NCBI GenBank assembly: GCA_017506865.1
Contig: JAFCMP010000106.1
Location: forward strand, 62,001-126,000
Direction: 5' to 3'
Length of the DNA: 64,000 nucleotides
DNA from: Tribonema minus
Lineage: Eukaryota > Sar > Xanthophyceae > Tribonematales > Tribonemataceae
Shown: piece by piece, positions 13,218 to 26,124 of the stretch
Position numbering within the stretch: the first letter of the stretch is position 1
How the letters are laid out: every line of letters begins with the position of its first letter
Position numbers and translations under genes: made by a program
Notes under the pieces: model-generated
The model's input: the letters and a program-made list of their open reading frames with translations, nothing else
Told to the model about the DNA's origin: nothing
The model's database searches: none

Positions 13218-16206
13218 GTATTTCTGTTGAAAGTGGTGGCTCGGGGTCTTCAGTGGTCCACTAGTTTAAGCCCCCCCCCCCCTCCGGGGGCGGGACCTGG
13301 GTAAGCTGCGCTCAAAGCGTTTTGCTGCAGTGCACGCAAGCATGATACTGGTACATGACGTTGTCTGAAAAGTGCCTAATTGGCATGGCATTGTATGGTG
13401 CATTCCAGGCCATCTGTACAAACACGGCATGAATGAAACGTGTACAGGTCGAGACCTGTGCCAGCCTGAGGCGACAGCGCCGTAGACAAAGTTGAAGCAA
13501 CGCTTTGCATTGATGCACCAAAGAGAACAAACGTTTCCAATATGTGATGGCATGAGACGCAACGCCGTGTGTCATGTGCCAAGTAGTACGCGATAACATG
13601 CCACAAAACAAACCGAATGTTATCACAGCACCAGATGAAGTTGAGGCGCTGCCCATTGAAAAAGAATGCGGAACAGACACATCACAGGCAGCGCCATCAT
13701 AACAACATGTATTGAGTCATGAAGTGTGCCTTTTTGAATTCCTGCATGGGATCGTGGACCCTTGCAGGAGAGCGCCGCTGAGCATCAACTTGACGCCCCC
13801 CCCCCCCCCCCCCCATCGTGTGCCACACTTCCTGGCACATGCAATAACTGCAATCCATGATCGCCGATCATCGCAGTGATCGTCACAATTCGTGAATACA
13901 TACAGCAGCTCCTGCACCAGCGCACTGTGCTTCAGATGACCATGCAGCATAAAAGGTCAAACATATTGATACTATCATCGCCACCAAGCCAAAGCCCAGA
14001 TTGTGCAGAAGACGTCGACCAGCGCTGCTGTGCCACCACCGTAACCAGTACCACCACCACTGTTGCAACGCCTCCACCTGCGCCGTGATCATCACTCGGC
14101 TCGGCCCGCCAAGACTGCATCTTGCACTGCATCTGTCAAGTCGCCGCTTCGAACTGGCCTGCGTGCACTGCATCTGTCAAACCGCCACTTCGACTGTCAA
14201 ACCCGAGGCCACGATGTAGAGTACACATGTGCCATATTTTAGACCCCACCGGCGGTTGACCCGTCTATCACCGCCTGAATTGACCAAAATAACGTGCAGA
14301 TAATATTACCTGCAGTCTCTTGCTCTGTAGCTGTATGACGCAAGCCACTAGTGACACAGGCCAGATGGTCTGCTTCATCTGTAAATTTGAGCAGTGTAAA
14401 AGCTCAGAACACAACCATGACAAAGCACGCTTGCGCTCGAGAGCTGCAGGACGCGTGTCAGCATCAACTTCTGGTGCGCCTCGCTGTCACATGTGTCATC
14501 ACCGTCATGTGCCATACCTGAAATGCTCTTGACGAGTATCATCGTTGCACGATAACACCAGTGTCTGCTGTGCCCCGGCCTAGTCTGCTCCTGACAGCTG
14601 CTGAGGTACTGTTGCTTCTGGGTAAACTTTCATCCAGCTCTGCTGCAAATCTGCCCCACGCTAGCCGCTGTTCTGCGCTGCGGCCTTGCTCCCACCCCTG
14701 CCCCTGGCTTCACGTGGGCACGCCTGGTGCAATGCACGCCTGGTGCAATGTTGTCAGGTGCCTTGTTGCTGCTGCGTTCTAGCCCAGCAGCACGAGAGCC
14801 AGTCTCGTGCTTTCCAGCGTCCCCACTTGAGGTTTCATCACTTCTTTTGTGCATTTTCTTGTGCTGCCTGCATTCTGCACGGCCGTCATCAGCACCACAA
14901 GTCCCCCGACTGAATCGCTCCCTGACTCACCAGCCGGCGCGCCCCAATGTGCAGTGGTTCTCGCTATCAATACCGAACGGCCAAATACTTCAAGTGGGAC
15001 TTCAATATTCAACACAGAGGAAAGTTCACGTGGAAAGTTCAACAATGTGCAATCCATGCAAAAAATGGCCAGAACAGTCCAATAACCCACGCACGCGCGG
15101 GATGTCTCAGAAAGGCTCCCGGCCTGAAGACCCCTTGCCAACAATACTGCTTTTCTTGGTTGATATGCCGCCACGGCAGTGATAAACTGATGATGACGTC
15201 GCCATGCACCATCAGACCTCATCAGATTCTCAGCGGTAGCTGTTGCAGCATGCTGGGGACCCATCAGCAAGTAGTCACTAACATTATGTCACGACACTAA
15301 TGAAAGAGCATCATACCATATCAAGATCAACAACGAGCACGAGTCGCGCACGTTTTCAAACATTCAATACATGCCACATCTGAAAGATTCAAACTTTGTA
15401 CCACCTCCATGAGTCAGGCTCGACTGGATGGGATGTGAACAACTTGAAGCTGGCTGTGACCAGGAACTCTTGATGCGCATCGCAGCATACTCTGATGCAC
15501 TTACTGTAGACTAAGTCCACGTGATCATGGTGGGTAGAACTTGAAAAACGATGACTGCGTTTCAAAACAAAGGCACAAGGTGTGTCAATTACTGGTATAC
15601 ACTAGTAGCCAAGCCTTGGTGAACTTTGAGGCAATTTGCATTGAATTTCACCTGCAGGTTGCTGCCACGGTGGCATGTGGCAGGTTGCAGTGCATGCAAC
15701 CACTCAGTCAGGCTGGAACATTGAAGGCTTTTTCAAGTTGAAGCTCTCAGGATGGCGCCTGTAAAATAGTACATGTGTTCATTTAAGTTATGATGGATAA
15801 ATTTTGGGTTGATCAGCCTGAAGAAGGCCCAGACAACGATATACACCATGAACTTAAAGTTCAAAGTTGAAATTTGATGTTCAGTGCCGCCACGCCGCTC
15901 CGCTGTCAGGCACACACTAAGGCATTTAAGCTGTCTACTGTAATACTGTAACAGTTGTAAGCAAGTTGAATGTATGATACCGGAGAATTGTGCCACAGTG
16001 TGGATAGTATTACTTGGAAGTAAAATAACTTCACAACACTGTGGCATTTGAGCTTTCTACTGTGATACTGTAACAGTTGTAAGCAAGTTGAACGTATGAT
16101 ACCGGAGAATTGTGCCACAGTGTGCATAGTATTTCTTGGAAGTAAAATAACTTCACATCATGTGAAATTCAATGCTGTGCCCCTTGCGCTTCTCCCCCCC
16201 TTGCAG
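13218..16206. other. Large intron with homopolymer tracts and no exon identified
   Basis: Contains poly-C runs at about 13270-13283 and 13796-13814. The open frames on both strands have no recognised motif. One missing exon of the choice-of-anchor I gene may lie here, because the phases of the flanking exons disagree. The tandem repeat at 15921-16160 occupies the 3' end. Confidence 0.4.
15921..16160 (+). repeat. Two-copy tandem duplication, about 120 bp per unit, in intron
   Basis: The unit runs from about ggcatttaagctgtctactg to aaaataacttcaca and occurs twice back to back (about 15921-16037 and 16042-16157), with few mismatches. It lies just before the exon at 16207. Confidence 0.85.
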
Positions 16207-16451
16207 TGCCGTTCCTGGAGGTGTGGAACTTTGCCGACAGGGCGCTGCCTAGATATGTCCGTACAATAGACCTGTCAGGCTCGTCACCATCCCCTGTTGC
16301 GCCAACGTCCGTGGCGTCTAAACACGGCCTGCTTGCCGTTGCCATCAACGTCAACGATGGAGCGTCCCCTGGGCTGGTGCAAATTGGCAAGCCCAATGTG
16401 CTGGGCACATCGTCAGCGCTGCTGGTGGACGTAGGCTACCTGCCTGATATG
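16207..16451 (+). CDS. Exon of choice-of-anchor I protein
   Basis: The acceptor is CTTGCAG before 16207; the donor ATG|GTGAGC is at 16452. The frame PFLEVWNFADRALPRYVRTI, DLSGSSPSPVAPTSVASKHG, LLAVAINVNDGASPGLVQIG ... VDVGYLPDM corresponds to the second repeat of the family (V.V.D...P......I.L......PNSVAV..GL.AVA). It ends in phase 0 at PDM, which continues as VTFTPNG in the next exon; PDMVTFTP is a conserved family phrase. Confidence 0.85.
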
Positions 16452-17065
16452 GTGAGCGATGCAGCAGTCACTTGCAATTCCAGCAAACTTTGAATGCAAC
16501 TTGAAATTGAACTTGACTGACATGGCATTCATGACACAGTTAGCTTGTTCTTCTCATACCTGTTGTGAATTGATGTACACCTATCTGCTCCAATCAAGGG
16601 TTAGGTTTAGGGTTCGTTTAAGTCACTTCTCACTGTGAAGCAACTTCAACTTGTGCTTGCTATAGTTTCCTTTGAGTATGCCGTGACCCGAATGCCGCAT
16701 GTGCCAGACTATGCAGCATAGATCATGGAATTTCAATATATGTTTGATTGATGCTGAGACACGGACTTGCTTGGACTATCATATTGGTTACCACAGTGGT
16801 TGTAAGGACAATTATTTAGTAATCGAGGCATGTGTCGCACCTATCAGCAAGACTTGCTGTTCAAATACTTTAAAATATATTGGAGGTGAATGAACATGTT
16901 TATTTATAACAAGTTGTGTGCTACAGACCTGTACATCGCTGTGTAGCGCTGGAGCACTCAAGCCAGGCCTTCAAGTTCCACAAGTTGAAGCTGGCCTGGA
17001 AGTTGCCGGCCCCGCCACATGCATAAATGATGCCGTACTACTCGCGTTCAACCGCGCAACCGCAG

Positions 17066-17411
17066 GTGACATTTACGCCGAATGGCACCACCGTCCTGGT
17101 GGCCAATGAGGGCGAGCGCCAGTCCGGTTTTGACCCCGACGGCAGCATCACCTGCATCCGACTGGACAACAGGGGGTCCCGCCTCACCTACACCAAAAGC
17201 ACTGCCACCTTCAGGGCTGCGGATGGGGTCACCATTCCCCTGGGGGTGCGCATTTTCCCGGAGAATCACGCGACGCCTGAGAAGGATATCGAGCCCGAGT
17301 ACATTGCCATCACGGCGGACTCCAAGACGGCGTACGTGACGCTACAGGAGAATAACGCGGTGGCCAAGCTGGATGTCGCTTCGTGCAAGGTCACGGACAT
17401 CTTCCCTCTAG
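17066..17411 (+). CDS. Exon of choice-of-anchor I protein
   Basis: The acceptor is AACCGCAG, the donor CTAG|GTGAGT at 17412. The frame is VTFTPNGTTVLVANEGERQS, GFDPDGSITCIRLDNRGSRL ... IEPEYIAITADSKTAYVTLQ, ENNAVAKLDVASCKVTDIFP, L. VANEGE, PEYIA and Q(E)NNA(V/I)A are hallmark segments of this family. It ends with one base (G) of the next codon, which fits both the exon at 19043 and the alternative exon-like segment at 18023. Confidence 0.9.
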
Positions 17412-18022
17412 GTGAGTGGTACTAAGTCGGGTGAGCATTAACCGATTGCGGTTGGAGCTGGGTGATGTGGGTCAGGGAGAAAGGAGGGTGGGGTGGGGGG
17501 GGGGGGTACGAATAACATACTTGAAAGGCGCCCAGTACTACTAGTAGGGTATGGGGTTATAACTTGAGCATATGCCACCGACATTCACATACCTGGTGTA
17601 TAGTCCTGTCCCTTACAGCAAACGTGATCTTACTTACAGTAGTAATGACCTTGTACCTGATGGTCTAATCACCAGTGTCTGAACCCAGCAGTAACCTGCC
17701 TGTAATATCAACTGCCGCTGCGCTTGTATTCATGGCACTCTTGGCGGGGGTGTACTGCTTGCAAGTGTGCTCAAGAGCACTCAAACGCAATGCTTAGCGG
17801 CTTGCCTGTGAGTGCGTACGCCAAATTGAAGTGCTGCATGTTTCGGCGTTACGTTTGTGGTTTCTGTATATTGGAGCCAGATACTACCAGTCATTATTCT
17901 GGGTGGCCTTCATGTGCAGGTCTACTTGTGGGGCGACTATTATGTAGCGTTGGGGGCCACTAGGCGGCCCTGTGTGTCTGCAATGCCTTGAAGTCTTGCA
18001 TGTTGTGTCATGTGCATTACAG

Positions 18023-18180
18023 GCAGCTTAGATACACTGCCAACGACAATTATTGAGCTAAAAGTCAACACAGTCCTCGCTGATGTTGTTGATGTTGCAC
18101 GTTTTGCCCATCCTCTTGGTGTTGCCATTTGTCCTGGAAGACAAGAGTGCGTAGTCATTAGCAACATGACTGTCACCAAG
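18023..18180 (+). other. Exon-like segment inside the choice-of-anchor I intron
   Basis: After a good acceptor (GTGCATTACAG) the frame in the matching phase is open: GSLDTLPTTIIELKVNTVLA, DVVDVARFAHPLGVAICPGR, QECVVISNMTVTKAANVY. It is not homologous to the expected family sequence, which resumes at 19043. It has no clear donor. It may be an alternative exon, a relic of another gene, or chance. Confidence 0.3.
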
Positions 18181-19042
18181 GCGGCAAATGTCTATACGAT
18201 GGGAACGGGCCCAACCGTAACCCTGACCCTGACCCTGGGCAGTGTGCAAGCTGTCTGTTCCGCACTCTAGACAAGGGTCATGTCGTCAACAATGGATGAT
18301 TGTGCAGTTACACATCCCAGGTTGATTACTTCATGTGAGTCACTTTAAGGTACACTATGTCAATGGACAGGTTGCCTCCTGCACTTTTTAGATGGGGGGC
18401 CAGCCATATGACAACTTTTTTCTCACCTCGCTGACGGTTTTGAGGACTGCAGTCATTCAGTATGATGGTTCTGGACTTCTTGTAGGCAAATATCTTGCGG
18501 GCTCGACATCATGTGGGCCTGAGATGGTCACAATGGTGACAACAGTCATGATGGCTGATGAATCAATGATGATGTGTCGTATCAGGAAGCTATAACACGC
18601 ACTGGCAAGGTGCATTACTACTCCTCAAGATAACACTGACGCCAACGACGGCAGAAAAGCCTCCAAGGTGCTGTACTTGGATTAGTACAAGTACGTGCCT
18701 TTCGAGCACTCTGGGTACATGTGCTGTGTTCCTGTGCTTCTGGTTCCAAGTTGTTGCCCTCACCAGGCGCCAACAACCCTTGAGTGTGCTTGTGCCATGT
18801 CTTTACATACGTATCGTACACAAATCACTTCATGCTGTGACCACAGCACACAGACACTCACTCCTGAATGCACAACACTGGTGATGCTGCCCGCCCGTTT
18901 TGACTAAAGCCAGATACCTACAGTTAGCGTTAGGTACAAGTCTTGTCTACTCCCTGATGACATAGTATACTGGCAGTGATGCTGTGACTATACAGGCAAT
19001 CAATCACTCACCGCCTACACTGCCACTTGCTCCGCATTTCAG

Positions 19043-19367
19043 GCACAATAGACTACAGCCAGGTGCGGTTTGACCCCAGTGACAAGAACGGCATCAAGCT
19101 CAGCACCTACGACAACCCCATCGTCAAGGGCATCTTCATGCCCGACACCATCGGCACATTCTCCGTCAACGGCAAGCCCTACTTTGCCATTGCCAATGAG
19201 GGGGATGCACGCTCTGGTGAGGAGCAGCCTGCCAAGATCCTGCAGCAGAATACTGCCGAGGTCAAAGATACTTCAAGGCTAGAGATCACACTGGTGGATG
19301 CCAATGGCAATGCCGTGCCGGTGGCCCCTGCCACCACTGTGTATTCCTTTGGTGGACGCTCAATGAG
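19043..19367 (+). CDS. Exon of choice-of-anchor I protein (MPDTIGTF ... ANEGDAR core)
   Basis: The acceptor is GCATTTCAG; the donor is ATGAG|GTGAGT at 19368. With G from the previous exon it reads GTIDYSQVRFDPSDKNGIKL, STYDNPIVKGIFMPDTIGTF, SVNGKPYFAIANEGDARSGE and so on to VYSFGGRSM(R). MPDTIGTF followed by ANEGDAR is the most diagnostic block of the choice-of-anchor I family. Phase 2 at the end joins C at 20216 to give Ser. Confidence 0.92.
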
Positions 19368-20215
19368 GTGAGTGTTGGCACATGGGTAGGTGTAGGTATA
19401 GGTCATACTATGCGTATGGTCTGAGCGTTGCTCTAGTTCGATGAGCACCGTGCTGCAGTCAAGCTGAGCTCTGCCAATGTCGCCACTTTTTGATGTGCTG
19501 CAATTGGCAAGCTGCAGTGTTTATTCTAGAGCCATGTGACTGAATCCTCCGGACAGCGATCTCCGGCTTGCGAACTAAATCGGCTGGCACTCGGCAGTTA
19601 CGTGGCCTCAGTGCTTGCAAAAACCTAAGGCCACAAGCTGATGGCAGCAGCTGGCGGCTCCACCAGGGGGGACGGTGTTCCGCCTGTATACACCGCGATC
19701 TGAATGCCTGTCCTGTGAACCGCTTTGATATAGTGTTGAGATGTATGCGCGCACCCGATGCGCCAGACAGCTGGTGCATCATCCTGGCTATGACTGCACA
19801 GTGATGTCACTCTAGAGGCCACCACAGGTTCAACTTTAAAACTGCAACTACAAGTGCGCCTGTCTCCCCCACATATCTGCCATGTGTCAGCACTGAGCCT
19901 GCCTCCTCTGGGTTGCGGCAGTGAGGCTACCCTTGTAACTCTGTGTCACATCATGATGTTGTGCTATGTCACCATCTATCACAACGGCGCACAAGTGCCA
20001 TGCACTATGATTTGCGAAGCGTCGCCTCAGGCTGCGAGGGGAATGAAGGTGCTAGCATACTGCTGCACCTACAGTACCAGAGAATTAGTGCTTTTCATTA
20101 ATACTCGCTCATGGCGCAAACAAGCCCAGCATTAGTACTTCATTGTCGATGCTGACACGCTGCTGCCTGACCTAACAACATCATCACCAATCGTTATTCC
20201 TCCGATGCCCCCCAG

Positions 20216-20528
20216 CATCCACGACGGCACCACCGGCGCCCAGGTCTTCAACTCGCGCGACGCCATCGAGACCCTGCTAGCGGAGCCCGCCTACAGCGCC
20301 TTCTACAACAGCGCGCACGACAAGCTCGATCCGGACAACCGCAGCGAAAAGAAGGGGCCAGAGCCCGAGGGTCTGCTTGCGGCTAAGGTCTGCGGCAAGC
20401 AACTGGTGTTTGTGGCACTGGAGCGGGCGGGCGGTGTCATGGTGTGGGACGCTTCGAACCCTACTGCCGCGGTCTGCACTGATTACGTCAACTCGCGCGT
20501 GGACGCGGTGGGCATGGCGCGCGATGCG
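20216..20528 (+). CDS. Exon of choice-of-anchor I protein (KGPEPEG block)
   Basis: The acceptor is TGCCCCCCAG; the donor is GATGCG|GTGAGT at 20529, phase 0. It reads IHDGTTGAQVFNSRDAIETL, then DKLDPDNRSEKKGPEPEGLL, AAKVCGKQLVFVALERAGGV and MVWDASNPTAAVCTDYVNSR. R-S-x-x-KGPEPEG, FVALER.GG(V/I)MV.D.SNP are conserved in the family. Confidence 0.92.
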
Positions 20529-21541
20529 GTGAGTTGAAGTTGAAGTACACATCTTCAAGCGGGCAGCACGACCTTCAAATAGCGATAGCGCTTCAGATGC
20601 ACAGCTTCATTTTGTGTTGCAGACAAGGACTGCATGGTGTCGAACAAGTGCCAGTTTGCTCGTACTTGCACGTGCCTGTTTTAGGTACCACTACACAGCA
20701 CTGCCTTGTTTGTGTTGCCCTGTGCCTCATGTATGCTCAAATGATGCAAACAGAAGAGCGCCATCAAGTTGCACGACAGTGTGTTAGCACCATGTTACAC
20801 TTGCAGTGCGTCTGTTGATAATGCCAAAACGCACGTGCACAGCACTGCCAACCAGGCCTTGCAGCCGGTTTTTCCTGAGCAAAAAGTGGACCTGCAGCTC
20901 ATGTGGCATGGGCTCTCACGCCAGTATACATGCAGCCAAATGCTATGGGCACGCATTTTTGCTGTAAATACCTACAGCACCTAATTCACTAATGCTGTGC
21001 ACAACACCTACATGCAGTATCTACTGCGATGTATGTACAGGCTGTGTACTGGTGATGCGATCGCCTGAAGCCCATGGCAACACAATGAGTCAATGTGCTG
21101 TGCTTTTGTACGTAATGCTCACCGGCGTGACATTTTGGTGTGTGACGGTGGGCCGCTTCGATGCGAAGCCTCACAACACACACAATCTTGACATTGTGGT
21201 TATGCATCCATGAGCTTGTCAGCATCTTCATTCAATTTCATCAGTGCGGGGCCCTTGTCGTACAGGCAGTGATTCCTGTTTCGGTACGGCAATATGTAAA
21301 TTTCTGATCTTTTGGTAGGCTACTTCTAGCTGACTCTAATAGTACTGGTTGCGCTCGCACTTGTCCTAGCAAGCTGTCATCACAACGCCGGATGACCGAG
21401 GTGCCATGACCTGCCATACGCATGCCGTTAACAAAAAAATCTGAGTCCACAATTGGCGACAGATACTACGTTTCAGCAACACAAACCTCTCCCAGCATCT
21501 GATTTGAGCTGCTTTTGGCTTTGCTGCACCTGCCTTGACAG

Positions 21542-21679
21542 GGCCCGGAGACAATCCAGCTGCTGCCCGGCGATGACCTCTATGAGGCATACATTGCAGT
21601 GCCTTTTGAGATCGGAAATCATGAACACGCACCCGCCACTGGCTCGGGCTCATTCAGCATCTTCGGCATCACATGCTAG
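21542..21679 (+). CDS. Probable terminal exon of choice-of-anchor I protein
   Basis: The acceptor is CCTTGACAG; the frame runs in phase 0 to TAG at 21677-21679 and reads GPETIQLLPGDDLYEAYIAV, PFEIGNHEHAPATGSGSFSI, FGITC. It aligns loosely with the family C-terminus (GPEG..F.P......L.VA.E.SGT....I), with substitutions at the usually conserved NE and SG. Matching phase and length make it the likely last exon. Confidence 0.65.
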   Translation, partial: GPETIQLLPGDDLYEAYIAVPFEIGNHEHAPATGSGSFSIFGITC

Positions 21680-24600
21680 GCAGCTGCTTCCAGAGCTGAT
21701 GTTTAGATTAACACATGTTGGTTGCCAGCAGCAACTTGAACTTGCGACCATTATCAGAGCGCTCTCGCCATCACAGGGCGTTTTGATTTCAGTTTTTTTG
21801 GGAAGAAGACACAGCCCGCCAAGCAGTGGTGCACGCGCATTTTGAGCATGCATGGGTAACAATTTTTTATGATGAGCCAGGGAGTGGTTTACGAGCCCTG
21901 CGGCCTGCATGGTCTGCAACTTCAACTTGAAGTCAAACAGACCAATGGTGCACATCAGCTGCATACAACATCATATACGGGGCCCCAACACACCTGTGGA
22001 TGACTAGAAGTGCCAGCGCTATAAACATTTTCATGACAAACTTCAACTTACAGAGGCACAGGGGTGTACAGCTCTTTGCTTGCTTTGCTCAATGCATATA
22101 CGCCGAATGCACATCTGGTCTACATCTTCATACTGCAGATAGTTGTAGTCACGTTCTTGACCGTCATCAAGCCGGCAGAGACATGACCTGGTATGACGTG
22201 TGTACATTGGTGATTACAGGAGACAGCAAAACTGGCATGTGCAGTGTAATGTCACTGCAACCGCATAATGGTGTACCCATGGCACCTGCTGGAGGGACAC
22301 AAACCTCATGAATTGTGAGAATTCTTGTGCAGCTTCCAGCTTGTGCAATGCGTGTGCTCACAGCGCATCTGAGAAGCTCAGCTAAGGGCAAGTATCACGT
22401 GCACTCAGCCATGGCAGTCCAGCTACAGGTGAGATCTATGCCTTTGATTTATTTGTCGCTGAAGGCGCAAAAAGCCCAGATGGTAGAGTTCAGCTTGCTC
22501 TCAAAATCTACATGTATTTTGTAATTCAAGTTGTGAAAACTTGCAAGTGTCTCAATGCACATTGACGATCAATTCTAAACGACATCACCAAGTGGCATCC
22601 CCCCCCCCCGCCCAGTCCTGGTCCATATGCCCCCTCCCCCTCCTCCACCTCCCGCCATGTGCGTCACACGCAAAGACAACGTCATGTGGAGCGCTGCTGA
22701 CAGAGCTGATCGTATGCGCGCCAGTGCTGCGCCTTTGCCGGCAGCATCGCATCCTGCGCAAAGAGCAGGATGATTTCTGTGCTGCAAGAAGCCTGAGGGC
22801 ATCACGCTGGGGCCATGAGTGGGTATTGTGGAGCAGTAAAGGCATTAACACAACCTTAACACAACCTTCACCAACGGGGCCCCATAATAAATGATACATT
22901 CCTAGACCTCCTCCAGCAAGCTTCACGGTTGCCAGGATCAGCGCATGCCTCTGACGTGTTGCAGAGGTGGCATCATCGTCGTGACCATCAGCGAATCAAT
23001 CACGCTGCATCTCGTCTTGCGGTGAAGGCCCTGGGCAACCAAAGTGCTCTTGAAACAGCACCCGTAGCTGGCGGCTGCAGATGAAGCCTTGAGACTTCGT
23101 GACAGCTCACGGAGCGTCACGCTGTTCCCACACACTTCAAGTGTTCATTATCTGCCGCAATTTTCAGAAGTTGCCATGCTGCGCCACCGCGCGCGGTTGT
23201 TGCGTTCTTGAGCCGGCAGGTGCTGCTGTCGATGCCGCGAGGAACCGACACCTGCAGCGGCAATCACAGAATACATGGCGGTGGCGGCCGGCCAGTGTGG
23301 CTGGTGGCTGCTCTCCGCGTTGTTGGTCTCGAAAAAGCAGTTGCAGCAGCATCGGCTGCTGCTGCCTGTGGTCGTTGCTAGTGGTTGTGTGTGAGGCCTG
23401 GCATTACGGCGGACCGCTTTGCAGGTGCCGCCGCGCAAAAGCAGCGTAGCACGATCCTGGTGTGACGGCGTTGCATGCCGAGAGGGACGCCAGCACCGTC
23501 GCCGTCGCACATGTATAACGCCTGGAGCAGCAGCCATTGATGCTTTGCCTCTGCCTTCGCATGTTGGCAGTGTTTGGGTTGGTGTTGCTGCTGACGAAAC
23601 TGCTGCAGCTGTGCTGCTGACATCCACAGTCAGGTACTGCACTCCTAGTATCTCTGCAGCCCCATTTAATCTGCATCGCGAAGAGAGTAGGGGAGCATGC
23701 GGGGCCCAGTGCTAAAAAAATGAAGTCATACACAAGTTGAACTTGGCAGTTCACAAAACAATGTGCATGGTGGTCTCCACTGCAGCGCTGTCATGTGCGG
23801 CCGCCTGAGAGCGTAGCGGCGGGCGCTTGCAGATACGGGCTCAAGGAGCTCAGGCACAAAGCGCATGCGCAACTCAAAAATACTTGCTATTAGCATCATC
23901 TGAACACCTGAACCGGTGACCTTAGTAAGCACGGCTGAAATCGGCACGATTGGCTGAACAGGTGACATGTGCGATAGCATCTGCACAGTTGACGAAGTGT
24001 GCAACGCTTCTTATACTACTTCTGTGCTCTCCGTCCTGAAGAGCTCATCACTATTCCATGTGTCATCATGCAATACAGCTTACTCCCAAATGAAGGCAGC
24101 AAGCGCAGCCACCCCTGGTGAATGCAAGGCGCAATGAGATGGCGCCTGATGATTTGACCTCTGCAGAATTGAAAGCGTCGATGAGAATGAAATTGAACTG
24201 AATCTGGTAGCTTGTGCTGCCACACAAAAGTGTGTCATGCACACTTGAAAATTGGACATGCAGCATGCTGCACTTGCAGCAATGCTGATACATGGGCCAT
24301 AGAATGGGGGACGTTACATGCTTACTTGTGCGCTAGATACACAGCTTTGCAGATGCGCTGCAGATTCAAAGGGTCGCTGGGTGATTATATAACACACACC
24401 CTACGTCGGTGGCAACAAGCTCTCGTAGGTGCCGTCGAACGTGTCCAATCCCGCAGGCTCGATTACTGGCCTCACACCATCTTTCCAGTGCCTTTCGACA
24501 GCAGGTGCTGCTGCTGCTCCGTTGCTGCTGCCCCTGCTGCTTGTGCCGATCTCAGCAGCACACGCTTCAGAACTGTCGCTACCGGGTTGCCTCGCACATC

Positions 24601-25083
24601 CAGAATCTTGTCTTGCGGAAACTGCTTTGATGACCCACACACAGCGACTTGCCATCGTCACGAGTCCCTCGCTCGTTTTGCCGCTTGCGCATACTTTCGC
24701 CAGCCATGACGGCCACGAGCTCTGCAAAGTACACTCAAAAACTGCGAAAAAAAAAATCTACCCCAAAATGTTCAACTGTCCAACTTCAACTGTGTGCCGT
24801 GAAAAAGAAAAGCTTTCGTGTGCAACATGGTGCTTTCTCGCAAAAGCGCGAAGACTCTAGCCATTTCTGCCGCCTGCGACGCGAAGGCAACAACGCACCA
24901 GCACCCTGGAGAGTGCAAGTGTACAAAGCATTGCTGAAGCTGCGGATGTAATGGACTCAAAAACATGACAACGCTCCTCTCTGACACATGCTCGCATGTA
25001 AGGATAAGTTCTTTGGGCCGCACTGCACTGCATGCTATACGCTTTTTTTCACCACAATGCATCGTCATAGAGTGGGTAGCTGA
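21680..25083. other. Region without a recognised gene
   Basis: Several open frames of 100-165 codons occur on both strands (for example + 24429-24860 and - 23148-23642), but none shows a family motif and they overlap one another. A pure C tract lies at about 22601-22609 and an A tract at about 24749-24757. The + strand ORF at 24429 has a hydrophobic Ala/Leu segment (APLLLPLLLVPISAAHA) that could be a signal peptide, but no downstream support was found. Confidence 0.35.
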
Positions 25084-26124
25084 CGAAGACAACTATCCTC
25101 ACTCCACGCTCTGGCAGACATCTGGAGCAAGATCATCGACTTCATCGGTACAGGACACTATCTGCAGGTCGCAAGCGTCTGCTGCGGGTGGCGTACTCTG
25201 TACGCCAGGCACGTGCAGCAGGAATGGGCGGATGGCCACAAAGACACAGATTTGACCATAATAAAAACGGTACCTCTCTTCCAGTGGGCATTCGCAAATG
25301 GATGCCCCAAGCATGAGGTACTGCTCCCAAGCGCAGCTCGCTGCGGCAGCTTGGAGGCACTGCAGCAATTGCATGCCAACGGTGCCCATGGGACCGTTGT
25401 TTGGGCATGCAAGTTTGCGCAGCAGCAGCAGAGGGGGGCCACTTGGAGACCATTCAATGGATCCGCAACAACGGTTGCCCTTGGAGCGAAGGGACTTGCG
25501 CATCTGCAGCGACAGGCGGCCATCTGGAGGTACTCAAACCAACGGCTGTCCTTGAATGCATTTGCGAGCATCAGTGCAGCAGGTAATGGCCACTTCGAGG
25601 TGCTTCAATGGCTTCGCGCCAATGGCTGCCTCTGGTGCGAGCAAACGTGCTCAGCTGCGGCGAACAACGGTCATTTGGAGGTGCTGCAATGGCTTCATGC
25701 CAGTGGCCGCTCCTGGCCCTGCGATATCTGCACCGAGGCAGCCGCTCGCGGCCACCTTGCAGTCGTGCAGTGGCTGTCGACCATTGGCTGTCGTTTACAC
25801 GCATGGACGTGCGCACGCACAGCTGGTGCAGGGCAGTTGCCAATGCTGCAGTGGCTGCGGTCACGCGGCTGTCCCTGGGACTGGGAGACATGCCGCAACG
25901 CAGCCCGGAGCGGCCACCTGCATGTGCTGCAGTGGGCCCGGAGCGCAGGCTGCCCGTGGGATAGCAAGGTGATCGAGGAAGCATGCAGGCGGACCTATTA
26001 TGCGACACAAGTAAGGAGGCTAGCAGTGGTAGACTGGGCACTCGCTAATGGCTGCCCCTGCGACGCTGCGGCTAGGACTTTGTACACAAAGTTGCGGCGT
26101 GATGTGGAGAATACCGCTGTGTAG
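25084..26124 (+). pseudogene. Ankyrin-repeat protein (stramenopile type), frame broken twice
   Basis: An N-terminal segment LADIWSKIIDFIGTGHYLQV, ASVCCGWRTLYARHV resembles the short leader common in this ankyrin family. It is followed by about eight ankyrin units of the form GHLEVLQWLRANGCPW...TC..AA. The frame is open from a TGA at 25081 to the TAG at 26122-26124, but no ATG lies upstream of the leader. Between about 25420 and 25550 the homologous sequence is in the +1 frame (AAAAEGGHLETIQWIRNNGC, CASAATGGHLEVL). It switches inside a CAG/GCA run near 25425 and switches back near 25540, where the QWLR codons are missing. So the repeats are damaged at two sites. It is either a young pseudogene, a gene with sequence errors, or one with an unusual splice. 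Ankyrin repeats bind proteins; nothing here gives the partner. Confidence 0.75.

Noticed and set aside
24429-24860. 143-codon + strand frame with a hydrophobic start, as a secreted protein
   Set aside because: No homologous motif, no downstream exons, and equally long frames on the other strand at the same place.
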